NCBI GenBank assembly: GCA_019038645.1
Contig: JAHOYT010000027.1
Location: 1 to 55,562, forward strand
Origin: Bacteroidales bacterium
Lineage (GTDB): Bacteria > Bacteroidota > Bacteroidia > Bacteroidales > UBA12077
Length of the DNA: 55,562 bases
Direction of reading: 5' to 3'
Shown here: positions 37,334 to 45,203 of the stretch, piece after piece
How positions within the stretch are numbered: the first letter of the stretch is position 1
Layout of the letters: every line of letters begins with the position of its first letter
Made by a program: the position numbers and the translations under genes
Notes under the pieces: model-generated
Database searches by the model: none
What the model saw: the letters and a program-made list of their open reading frames with translations, nothing else
Told to the model about the DNA's origin: nothing

Positions 37334-37689
37334 AACTATATGTTTTTATTGGTTTTATTAGTATGTATATTAATTAAGTGTCAGTTTTTCAAATAAGTAT
37401 GTTTGCTAATTTTAGCTTCTGTTTTTAATTACCATAGAACCCTCATGGTATATTCATGCTATTTTTGAGTTGTATTGCATGAGGGTTTCTGAAGTAAAAG
37501 TAGAGACAAAAAAATGGCGAAAAAAGCTACAATTAGGGAACAGGTCGTTTGGTTTAGTTAAATGGTTTTTTGATTTAGTTAAATGGAATTGAGTGGCTGT
37601 AAATGCTTATATTAAAGGCTTTTTGGAAGATAGTAAATTTTTTTTGTCGAAATTTGTTTGTATTTTTACTTCATATTGATAATAAAATC
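37334..37689. other. Divergent control region with two repeat structures
   Basis: This gene-free stretch separates the vWA gene from the TPR kinase gene. It holds an inverted repeat, AACCCTCATG (37438-37447) with CATGAGGGTT (37478-37487), around a 30-base spacer. It also holds two 15-base direct repeats exactly 21 bases apart, listed separately. No open frame is supported before 37690. Confidence 0.55.
37551..37586 (+). promoter_or_regulatory. Direct-repeat operator, probable LytTR-type binding site
   Basis: GRTTTAGTTAAATGG occurs at 37551-37565 and again at 37572-37586, a spacing of exactly 21 bases (two helical turns). LytTR regulators bind paired direct repeats of about ten bases spaced by about two turns. 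The site lies about 105 bases before the kinase gene whose partner is a LytTR regulator, so autoregulation is the simplest reading. The match to the LytTR core (GTT) is only partial. Confidence 0.5.
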
Positions 37690-39621
37690 ATGAACATAAG
37701 AATTACTATAATATTATTTTTTATTTTGGCTTGTACTCATTCTGTAATGAGTCAGTCTAAAACAAGTCGATATCAGCAATCAAATGTTGAAACTTTGCTC
37801 GATTCAGCAAATCTGGTTAAAGAATCCGATGCATTTAGAGCATATAGTTTTATAGAAAGTGCACTTGAATTAATAATTCAGGATAATGATAAGGAAAATG
37901 AAATCAGAGCATATGATATATTAGGAGACATTAATCTTTATTCTCAACAATATGATCTGTCAGTTGAGAACTATTTAAAAGCTATAAGTCTGGCTGAAAG
38001 TTTAGGTTTGCTACAATTATCATATAATTCAAACAAAAATATTGGTCTGGCTTTCAAATTAAATGGAGATTACGATAAAGCAATTTATTATTTCAATTCA
38101 TTTTTAGGAAAGGTACCCAAAAGTACAAGCAATGATGATATTTTGTTTGCCCGATTACAAATTGCCGAAACCTATGAATTAAAAGGAGAGCATTCTTTAG
38201 CGGAACAAACTTATCTGAACGTTTTGAAGACAGAACAGGACAGAAATAACACTGAAGGAATTATCTCTGTGCAGGATAAATTAGCTGGTATAAGTTTAGA
38301 GCAAAATAATGCACCTGCCGCAATTCAATATTACGAGGAATCAGAGAAGATAGCTAAGGAGTCTTCTGATAGGCGCTCATTATCAAACACTTTGCGAAGT
38401 AAAAGTAAGGCTTATAAAAAACAGAACAAACCGGAAGAAGAATTGATGGCCAGACAACAATCACTTGATATTAATGAAGAACTGGATGATGTTGAGGCTC
38501 AGAGTGAGGACCTGTTAGAAATTGGGAAAATTTATATTAATCAGGAGCAAGAGGAAAAGGCTATTCCGGTTTTACAAAAGAGTGTTAGTTTGTCGGATCA
38601 AACACAGAATATTGATCAAAAAAAGGATGCGCTTTACTCATTATCGAAAGCATATGAACGTTCTGATGTAAATAAAGCACTGGAAACTTATAAAGAGTAT
38701 TTAAAATTAAATGATAGCATAAATAATATAAAAGAAGAAGAATTGCTCTCAAAGCTGGAAATGGCTACATCATTAAATCGACAGCAACAAAGAATAGATT
38801 TGCTCGAAAAAGATAAAGAGTTAAATGACAAAACCATTGAACTTCTGGTGCAGGAACAGGAATTGAAAAACCAGACCCTGCGTACACTAAGGATTACGAT
38901 TATTTCATTAATTATTATTCTTCTGATTTTAAGTATTTCAACTGTTTTTATATTAAGAAGCGGACGCCAAAAGCGTTTAGCTAATCAGTTGTTAGCATTA
39001 AAATCTTTGCGTAGCCAGATGAATCCGCATTTTATTTTTAATGCACTGAATTCAGTAAATAATTATATTGCGAAGAAGGATGAATTGTCTGCAAATCGTT
39101 ACTTATCTGATTTTGCTTTTCTTATGCGATCGGTAATGGAAAATTCAAAACATGATTTTATTCCTTTAACGGATGAAATAAAGATTATTGAGTTATATAT
39201 TAAGCTTGAACACGAGCGATTTAAAGAAAAGTTCGACTATAATTTTATGGTTGATGAGGACATTAATACCGAATCTTTTTTAATTCCGCCTATGTTAATT
39301 CAGCCATATATTGAAAATGCTGTATGGCACGGATTAAGATATAAAGAAGAGAAAGGAAAACTGGATGTTGAGCTTAAACAGTTTGATAAGCATCTGGAAA
39401 TAACAATAAAAGATGATGGAATAGGACGGAAAAAATCTCAGGAATTGAAAACTAAAAATCAGCAGCAGAATAACTCAACAGGATTAAAAAATATTGAAAA
39501 CAGACTTCGTATAATAAATGAAGTTCATCATTTGGGAATAAAAGTTGAAGTAACTGATTTAGTGCCCGAAACTCAAACCGGAACATATATAAAAATTACA
39601 GTTCCAATGCAGGAGAATTAA
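37690..39621 (+). CDS. TPR-containing LytS-type sensor histidine kinase
   Basis: 643 residues from the ATG at 37690; the frame opens upstream at 37603, but the signal peptide (NIRITIILFFILACTHSVMSQ) begins here. Residues about 30-380 are tetratricopeptide repeats outside the membrane, followed by a coiled coil and one membrane helix near 395-418. The kinase core is of the His_kinase/LytS type: LRSQMNPHFIFNALNSVNNYI with the acceptor His, then PYIENAVWHGLR and DDGIGRKKS, and a C-terminal ATPase. It is paired with the LytTR regulator 9 bases downstream. Confidence 0.85.
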   Translation: MNIRITIILFFILACTHSVMSQSKTSRYQQSNVETLLDSANLVKESDAFRAYSFIESALELIIQDNDKENEIRAYDILGDINLYSQQYDLSVENYLKAISLAESLGLLQLSYNSNKNIGLAFKLNGDYDKAIYYFNSFLGKVPKSTSNDDILFARLQIAETYELKGEHSLAEQTYLNVLKTEQDRNNTEGIISVQDKLAGISLEQNNAPAAIQYYEESEKIAKESSDRRSLSNTLRSKSKAYKKQNKPEEELMARQQSLDINEELDDVEAQSEDLLEIGKIYINQEQEEKAIPVLQKSVSLSDQTQNIDQKKDALYSLSKAYERSDVNKALETYKEYLKLNDSINNIKEEELLSKLEMATSLNRQQQRIDLLEKDKELNDKTIELLVQEQELKNQTLRTLRITIISLIIILLILSISTVFILRSGRQKRLANQLLALKSLRSQMNPHFIFNALNSVNNYIAKKDELSANRYLSDFAFLMRSVMENSKHDFIPLTDEIKIIELYIKLEHERFKEKFDYNFMVDEDINTESFLIPPMLIQPYIENAVWHGLRYKEEKGKLDVELKQFDKHLEITIKDDGIGRKKSQELKTKNQQQNNSTGLKNIENRLRIINEVHHLGIKVEVTDLVPETQTGTYIKITVPMQEN

Positions 39622-39630
39622 GATTAAACC

Positions 39631-40383
39631 ATGGAAGAAAAACTAAAAGCAGTAATTGTTGAAGATGAATTAGCCAGTCGTGAGACTTTAACAGCATATC
39701 TGGAAAAGTATTGCCCTGATGTTGAATTATTAGCTGAAGCTGATTCTGTAAAATCCGGACTGGAAATTATTAAAAAGCATAAACCCGACGTGGTTTTTCT
39801 CGATATTGAAATGCCTTATGGTAATGCTTTCGATTTATTGGAGCAAATTCCGGAAGTAGATTTCGAAGTAGTATTTGTTACGGCGTACAGCAATTATGCT
39901 ATTAAAGCATTGAATTTAAGTGCATCATATTATATTTTAAAGCCAATTTCAATTGATGAACTTATTTCGGCTGTTGACAAGATAAAGGCAAACAGAAACA
40001 AAGAAGAAATTTCTATTCATTCTAAAATATTGCTCGATAATATTCAGGAAGTTAATAAACCAAATCATAAAATAGTTTTGCCATTACTTAACGGATTTGA
40101 AATAGTTCATGTCCGTGATATTATACGCTGTCAGGCCAATGATAATTTTACTGAATTCCATTTACAGGATGGATCAAAAAAACTCATATCACGAACCCTG
40201 AAATTTTACGAAGAGCTTTTAAAGGATTTCGGGTTTATCCGTATTCACAAATCTCATTTAATAAATTTCCAGTACGTTACTAAATACCTGAAAGGAAAAG
40301 GAGGTATGGTAGAAATGTCTGATGGTTCTGTGGTTGATGTTTCTGTTAACCGAAAAGCAGAGTTCTTAGAGAAGTTTAAATAA
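39631..40383 (+). CDS. LytTR-family response regulator
   Basis: 250 residues. The receiver domain has the acidic pocket VEDE and the phospho-acceptor Asp in VVFLDIEMPYGNAF; the conserved Lys is in YILKPIS. The C-terminal LytTR DNA-binding domain has HVRDIIRCQANDNFTEFHL, ISRTLKFYEELL and FIRIHKSHLINFQYVTKYLKG. It is the output of the kinase encoded just upstream and should bind the paired repeats in their common promoter region. Confidence 0.88.
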   Translation: MEEKLKAVIVEDELASRETLTAYLEKYCPDVELLAEADSVKSGLEIIKKHKPDVVFLDIEMPYGNAFDLLEQIPEVDFEVVFVTAYSNYAIKALNLSASYYILKPISIDELISAVDKIKANRNKEEISIHSKILLDNIQEVNKPNHKIVLPLLNGFEIVHVRDIIRCQANDNFTEFHLQDGSKKLISRTLKFYEELLKDFGFIRIHKSHLINFQYVTKYLKGKGGMVEMSDGSVVDVSVNRKAEFLEKFK

Positions 40384-40393
40384 AACACTTATT

Positions 40394-40421
40394 TGTCATT
40401 CCGGCCGAAGTGCCGGAATCT
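40394..40421. repeat. TGTCATTCCGG palindromic repeat, copy A
   Basis: TGTCATTCCGGCC then GAAGTGCCGGAATCT; ATTCCGGC pairs with GCCGGAAT around CGAAGT. It lies 11 bases past the LytTR stop and may also end that transcript. Confidence 0.6.
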
Positions 40422-40481
40422 CTTTAGTTTATAATAAAATGTACTTAAATCACTCATTGTTTTGTTTATTCTACAACTAAT

Positions 40482-40522
40482 TGTCATTCCGGCCATCCCG
40501 ATAAATATCGGGATTGGAATCT
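40482..40522. repeat. TGTCATTCC palindromic repeat, copy B
   Basis: The same TGTCATTCCGGCC start and GGAATCT end as copy A, but with a different centre, ATCCCGATA-AA-TATCGGGAT, a perfect 9-bp stem. The stop codon of the GIY-YIG gene falls within the GGAATCTA end of this copy. Confidence 0.6.
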
Positions 40523-40802
40523 ACAAATAATCAAATAAATCTTCCCAATCAGGGTTCTTCTCATTAATAAGATTCTCTTTATATACTCTTTTCCATTTTT
40601 TCATATTTTTTTCTTTTTCTATAGCAAATCTTATATCAGAAATTTTTTCAAACCATACTAATTTAGTACAATTGTATTTTTTCGAAAAACCTTCATTTCT
40701 TCCTTCTTTGTGTTCTATTATTCTTCTTCTTAGGTTATTTGTAACTCCTAAATAAAGAACTGTATTCGTGTGATTTGTTATTATGTATAAATAATATTCC
40801 AT
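40521..40802 (-). CDS. Small GIY-YIG nuclease-domain protein
   Basis: 93 residues of the COG2827/UPF0213 type. The GIY-YIG region reads YYLYIITN then VLYLGVTNNLRRRIIEHK, with the catalytic Arg in LRRRI and the conserved FSKKYNCTKLVWFE and EKEKNMKKWKR segments; a Glu in the IEKEKN helix can provide the metal ligand. The in vivo role of this family is unclear. Its 3' end touches repeat copy B, and copies C and D lie upstream, so the gene and the repeats look like one unit. Confidence 0.8.
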   Translation of the reverse strand: MEYYLYIITNHTNTVLYLGVTNNLRRRIIEHKEGRNEGFSKKYNCTKLVWFEKISDIRFAIEKEKNMKKWKRVYKENLINEKNPDWEDLFDYL

Positions 40803-40856
40803 AAAAAGATTATAGCATCTAAAATGTTAAATTGATATTAGTAATTATAAGTATTG

Positions 40857-40937
40857 TGTCATTCCGGCCGAAGTGCCGGAATCTATATAATTATATCAAA
40901 AAAGATTCCGGTATCCCTTACGGGAACCGGAATGACA
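40857..40937. repeat. TGTCATTCCGG palindromic repeats, copies C and D in inverted orientation
   Basis: Copy C (40857-40884) is nearly identical to copy A. Copy D (40903-40937) is inverted and ends in CCGGAATGACA. Together they form an 81-base inverted pair around an AT-rich centre. On the minus strand copy D is followed by a T-run, so it can terminate the M64 peptidase gene, whose stop is at 40963. Confidence 0.65.
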
Positions 40938-40962
40938 TCTTTAAATAAATAAATAAAATATT

Positions 40963-42438
40963 TTATTTCGAATACTGATCAATAACTATACTTATACTAT
41001 TCTGACAAACTTTGCAATGCACTGTATGGCGGGTAAACATAATACAATCCAGTTGCGATCTATATAAACCATATTGATTGTATTTTGCACCTTCAAAAGC
41101 ACCTATCTTATCTTTATATTCATCCTTAGTAAAGAACTCATGTCGTTTATGGTACACGCGCATGAAAAAGTCTTCCATAACCGATTCTTCTACTTTTGCT
41201 GCTCTCAATTCACCTCTTTCTTTCTGCATTGCATAATCATATTCATCAAATTCTTCTTTGTTCCATGGAGTAGGAATTGGAGTTTCTTCTTCAACCAAAT
41301 GTTTCCATTTTAAGTTCTCTTTATCTAAAAGAGCAGTAACATTTGTTTCGTATGGTTCAACATCAATAGTAGGAGCTTCGTAAGCAGTTGCAGAAGAATA
41401 ATATTCATCAGCTAAATCTGCTAAATGGTGTCCCATTTCGTGAATCATTATATATTCCGCAAATTTATTATCAACTGCATTTGTTGTATAAAGTTTATAA
41501 ATTCCACCACCACCATAGGTTTGTTCGTTTATTAATATAGAAGTAAACTCATATGGTGCTGCAGAAGCAACATTACGAATAGTTTTATTATCATATGCTA
41601 ATACATAGCGTTCAGAGTCAAAACTGCTATAATGTGCTGAAAGTGCTGTACGCTTATGTATTTCAGGGTGTGGTCTTGAAATTCCTGATTCCTGTGATGG
41701 TGTTTTTACGGCCCAAACATTTATATCATTTTTTCTTGATTTGTATGGTTCTGCATTTAGTAAATAACCAGTTACACGTTTTGCATCTGCAATAAATTTA
41801 TCCATTTGTTCAGCTGTATAACCATCTCCAAGAAGTACTAAATCTAATTTTTCATTTGGATTACCACTTTTGTGTATTGCAACTACTTCTTCTGTGTGTT
41901 TTATATCTGTAGGATTTACCAGCCTCGATTCAGGATCAATGTTATATGTCCAAATTGGTTGAAAATTATTCTGACTATCTCGTTTGCTAATTCTTACTGT
42001 TATAGGTTTTACTGGCCATGGGAATCGAACTGATTCATGAAAAGTTCCCCATTCTTTTTGAGCTTCAGGAGTTGTTTGCCATTCGCCGAATATACTCGAA
42101 AAGCCTCTTGAATAAAGTAGAGCTTTTGTTTCCTGATCAATTACTTCAAAGAAAAAGTATCCAAGTTCTAATTCATCAATTAATATTTTTGTGCTACCGT
42201 ACCAATCACCATCAGATATAATCTTATCTGTAGCAAAATGTTCAGTTTCTGAATTTCCTGTGTGGAAGTAATCCAAACGCATGGTTTTGTTTTTAAAGAA
42301 ATCATCAAAGACAACATTTCCTTTATTAACAACATTAATTTCAGGAATTGCTTTCGATTCTTCTGTATTTTCTGTTTGCACTTGAGTGCATGCCATTATA
42401 ATAGTCAGACCTAATAATATTGGGATTAGTTTTTTCAT
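40963..42438 (-). CDS. M64-family metallopeptidase lipoprotein
   Basis: 491 residues with a lipobox at MAC (Cys17), so it is probably surface- or periplasm-anchored. An N-terminal domain (to about 165) is of the M64 N-terminal type (DWYGSTKILIDELELGYFFFEV). The peptidase domain follows with DLVLLGDGYTAEQM and the zinc motif HEMGHHLADLADEYY from His333. All ligands are present. M64 members include IgA peptidase-like enzymes of gut bacteria; here a general secreted peptidase is the safe call. The gene appears monocistronic. Confidence 0.85.
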   Translation of the reverse strand: MKKLIPILLGLTIIMACTQVQTENTEESKAIPEINVVNKGNVVFDDFFKNKTMRLDYFHTGNSETEHFATDKIISDGDWYGSTKILIDELELGYFFFEVIDQETKALLYSRGFSSIFGEWQTTPEAQKEWGTFHESVRFPWPVKPITVRISKRDSQNNFQPIWTYNIDPESRLVNPTDIKHTEEVVAIHKSGNPNEKLDLVLLGDGYTAEQMDKFIADAKRVTGYLLNAEPYKSRKNDINVWAVKTPSQESGISRPHPEIHKRTALSAHYSSFDSERYVLAYDNKTIRNVASAAPYEFTSILINEQTYGGGGIYKLYTTNAVDNKFAEYIMIHEMGHHLADLADEYYSSATAYEAPTIDVEPYETNVTALLDKENLKWKHLVEEETPIPTPWNKEEFDEYDYAMQKERGELRAAKVEESVMEDFFMRVYHKRHEFFTKDEYKDKIGAFEGAKYNQYGLYRSQLDCIMFTRHTVHCKVCQNSISIVIDQYSK

Positions 42439-42601
42439 GATACAATTTTTTGTTTTAAAGATAGGGATTATTTATAAATTTCTTATTTCAATTTCAGGCT
42501 TGAAACCAGAAACTATGAATTAATTATAAAACCTGACAACAAACGACGTAAGCTAAAAGGGTTTTTATTGAAATTATTATCAGTATAAAAACATTATAAA
42601 G

Positions 42602-42632
42602 TTGTACAATGTAAAACAATGTTGTATATTTG
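42602..42632 (+). promoter_or_regulatory. Promoter of the J-domain gene
   Basis: TTG at 42602-42604 and TATATTTG at 42625-42632 are separated by 20 bases, matching the Bacteroidota -33/-7 pattern. Transcription would start near 42639, about 11 bases ahead of the ATG at 42650. ACAATGT is present twice between the two elements. Confidence 0.6.
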
Positions 42633-42649
42633 AATTAAACTTTTTAGTT

Positions 42650-42994
42650 ATGACATATTTTACTGATGTTAAAGAGAAAAATGATTTAAAATCGATGTAT
42701 CGAAAATTGTCGTTATTATACCATCCTGACATAGGAGGTAAACTTGAAAAAATGAAGGCAATTAATGAAGAATACAATATGCTTAAACATACTTTTGGTA
42801 TTTTCCCTAAAGGACTAAGAAGTGTTAAGGTTGGTAATTTTGTGTTTGTAAACCAATCACTTTGTATAGTAACTAAAGTAGAAGAGAAATTGTTTAAGGC
42901 TAAATCTTTTGAGACAAATAGAGTTGCAATGTTTGCTAAAAATACCGGGTATGGATTGTTTAATTTTAAGATCAGGGCATATGCAAGCAAATAA
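42650..42994 (+). CDS. Small J-domain protein
   Basis: 114 residues from the ATG at 42650, placed by the promoter just upstream; the open frame back to 42602 would include the promoter. Residues 1-48 are a compact J domain with His25-Pro26-Asp27 in SLLYHPDIGG and MKAINEEYNML as helix III. The remaining 66 residues are a beta-rich domain of unknown kind. Comparable short J proteins are common on plasmids and conjugative elements of Bacteroidota and Firmicutes. It overlaps the next gene by 14 bases, so the two are translated together. Confidence 0.65.
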   Translation: MTYFTDVKEKNDLKSMYRKLSLLYHPDIGGKLEKMKAINEEYNMLKHTFGIFPKGLRSVKVGNFVFVNQSLCIVTKVEEKLFKAKSFETNRVAMFAKNTGYGLFNFKIRAYASK

Positions 42995-43181
42995 AAAAAA
43001 CGATATAGAATTAAAGGTACATACTGGTTTTAGGCTTACAAAAAATAATTATAAACTTCTGGAGGATCTGGAAAAAGATTTAGGTATTAATAAAACAAGT
43101 GTCGTAAATATGATTCTTTCTTTAATTAAGAAAGATAAATCTATTCTTATTAATCTTATACGATCAGCAATTACAAAATAA
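42981..43181 (+). CDS. Ribbon-helix-helix-like small protein
   Basis: 66 residues from the ATG at 42981, which overlaps the end of the J-domain gene. After a short polar start comes a strand, LKVHTGFRLT, then KNNYKLLEDLEKDLGI and NKTSVVNMILSLIKK, the strand-helix-helix arrangement of MetJ/Arc-type regulators. It may bind DNA and control its own operon, as small regulators of this kind usually do. No toxin or relaxase gene is adjacent. Confidence 0.5.
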   Translation: MQANKKNDIELKVHTGFRLTKNNYKLLEDLEKDLGINKTSVVNMILSLIKKDKSILINLIRSAITK

Positions 43182-43242
43182 ATTTTAAACTCTTATAAAC
43201 ACATTTTGGTTTAGCTAACATGTTATGATATTGTAGAGTTGC

Positions 43243-43274
43243 AAAAAAGTAGTCTTGAGCACTATGCTCAAGAC
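43243..43274 (-). terminator. Terminator of the DUF3857 operon
   Basis: GTCTTGAGC (43252-43260) pairs with GCTCAAGAC (43266-43274). On the minus strand a T-run follows the stem. It lies 11 bases beyond the stop of the gene at 43285. Confidence 0.8.
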
Positions 43275-43284
43275 ACATTAAAAG

Positions 43285-45201
43285 TTAATTCTTCGTAAGA
43301 ACAAATTTTGCATTATCAGCTTTTGAGATTTGTAAAAGGAAATTTCTTAGTTCATTATACTCTTCTGGTTCAAATTCACCTTTCTGCATTGTTAATGTTC
43401 GTTTATAGGATAAAGTATTATCATTATGATTCACCTCTGTTTTATATTCTCCAAATTTAGATGAAATAGTAGTTCCTTCCGGAATACTTTCAATAATATA
43501 GCCTTCCGGAATAATATAATTTATATTATCTGTTTCATGTCCGGATCTTCTAATTACAACATTCGTTTTTCGATCTTTAACTCTTTTGGGAAGTTTATTA
43601 ATATTATTCATTAAATTCAATGGTACTATTAAGCGGTTTCCCATTGCAGCACTATAGTTTTTAACCTGAATGCTAAGATTTTCCTTAATTTCAGGAATAA
43701 TTTTTCGATCAACCGCGTATTTAAAGCTTATTACTGAAAAATCCGGAATTTCAAGATTCTTATATAGATAGCGTTTAATATCTTCATTTGGTAAATCAAT
43801 TAATCCATAAACATCTTCTGTACTCAGACCAATGTATTCAGTCTGAACTTCTGCTAAACCTTCTCCATTTTCATCTAACGTAAAGTTGATGTTACGTTTT
43901 TGCAAGTTTTCATCTACGTTATAGGATTTAGTACGGACTAGCTCAGAAGCATCTTTATTAATAATTAGAACATCTCTGTTATCAGTAAAATCACCAATAT
44001 AACCGGCAGGTATTTTTTGGTTAGTACACTCAAGCCACATTGTATCTTTCTCAGTTGGAACACACAAAATTGCATGATTGAACTGATTCATTGTAAAATC
44101 AGAAATGATTGGCGATGCATATGAACCAGCTTTAACAATTGTATAATATGATTTTATTCCAACTACATCCAGCAATGATTTCATATAATTACTTAATGCC
44201 TTGCAATCTCCATAAGATAGTCTATCTACTATCTCAGCTTCAAATGGTTGCCATCCACCCATTCCTACACTAATATTAACATACCGTGTCTTATCTTGCA
44301 TGTATTTATATAGAATCTTGATTTTCTCTTCATCATTATTTACATCCATTACTAATTCTGATATTTTTTCTTTAGTTTGATCAGGAAGAATATTTTTATC
44401 TTTTCCAAGATCAAAAATCCAGTTGCCGAAATCCTTCCATGATTCCATATTTCCGTTATACCCGCCAATACTAAAATTAACTGGTGCTAAAAATAAAACA
44501 GGTGAAAAATTCCTTATTGAAGGACTAAATGGTTCGTAATCAATTGCTGGCAAATTTGAGATATGCCATTTATAAATGATTCTTCCTTCTTCTTTCTTTC
44601 TTTCTTCTATCGTTTTCTCTGGCTTCAAATCCAGATTTTGATAATGGAATCTTATAAAATTGTGCGATGGAATAGTAACTTTAAATTCATTTTCCTGAAT
44701 GGATACATTGTAATCGTTATAAATTTGCCAGGAAGGATAGGTCAGGAATCCTTTAAATTCCATTGTGTAAGAATATTCAAAAGTAAATGGAAAATCTTCT
44801 ATTTCCGGATCATAAAAAATCACCCTGTTATCTTCATATAACGAATATCCTGCAATTGAAGGGAAATCAATATAATCATCTGATTTTATCTTTTTTATTT
44901 CATCACCAAATTTATCATAATATGTGCCTTTTATGTTTTTAAGTTTTCTGAATTTATCATAACCCTCTATAAATAATGAATGACGTAAACCAGATTTATT
45001 CATTATTGTTATTGCAGTTGTAACTTCTAATTTACCATTATCTATAGATTTAATAGTAAAATGTTGTGAATTCTTTCTAATAACAGCTTTAGCATTTTGC
45101 AATAATTCCTTAGGGATTTCATCTATTGGGTATTTTTTTTCTGCTCCAAACACCACAGAAGAAAATAGCGTCAGAAACGAAAATATAATTATTTTTTTCA
45201 T
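43285..45201 (-). CDS. DUF3857 / transglutaminase-like protein, intact triad
   Basis: 638 residues with a signal peptide (to about VFGAEKK). Residues about 45-240 are DUF3857, and about 275-410 a transglutaminase-like domain: LSYGDCKALS with Cys333, FNHAIL with His376, and WLECTN with an acidic residue where the third triad member is expected. The C-terminal third is a beta-domain typical of this family. Such proteins are predicted to act in the periplasm on unknown substrates. It follows its paralogue with 2 bases between the genes, so they form an operon. Confidence 0.8.
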   Translation of the reverse strand: MKKIIIFSFLTLFSSVVFGAEKKYPIDEIPKELLQNAKAVIRKNSQHFTIKSIDNGKLEVTTAITIMNKSGLRHSLFIEGYDKFRKLKNIKGTYYDKFGDEIKKIKSDDYIDFPSIAGYSLYEDNRVIFYDPEIEDFPFTFEYSYTMEFKGFLTYPSWQIYNDYNVSIQENEFKVTIPSHNFIRFHYQNLDLKPEKTIEERKKEEGRIIYKWHISNLPAIDYEPFSPSIRNFSPVLFLAPVNFSIGGYNGNMESWKDFGNWIFDLGKDKNILPDQTKEKISELVMDVNNDEEKIKILYKYMQDKTRYVNISVGMGGWQPFEAEIVDRLSYGDCKALSNYMKSLLDVVGIKSYYTIVKAGSYASPIISDFTMNQFNHAILCVPTEKDTMWLECTNQKIPAGYIGDFTDNRDVLIINKDASELVRTKSYNVDENLQKRNINFTLDENGEGLAEVQTEYIGLSTEDVYGLIDLPNEDIKRYLYKNLEIPDFSVISFKYAVDRKIIPEIKENLSIQVKNYSAAMGNRLIVPLNLMNNINKLPKRVKDRKTNVVIRRSGHETDNINYIIPEGYIIESIPEGTTISSKFGEYKTEVNHNDNTLSYKRTLTMQKGEFEPEEYNELRNFLLQISKADNAKFVLTKN

Positions 45202-45203
45202 AG

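Noticed and set aside
42580-42990. 136-codon minus-strand frame
   Set aside because: It lies antisense over the J-domain gene, whose HPD motif and promoter make the plus strand the coding one.
43191-43216. Third copy of the structured hairpin repeat
   Set aside because: TCTTATAAACACATTTTGG resembles the left half of the repeat, but no right half or trailing CCAACCC follows, so it is at best a fragment.
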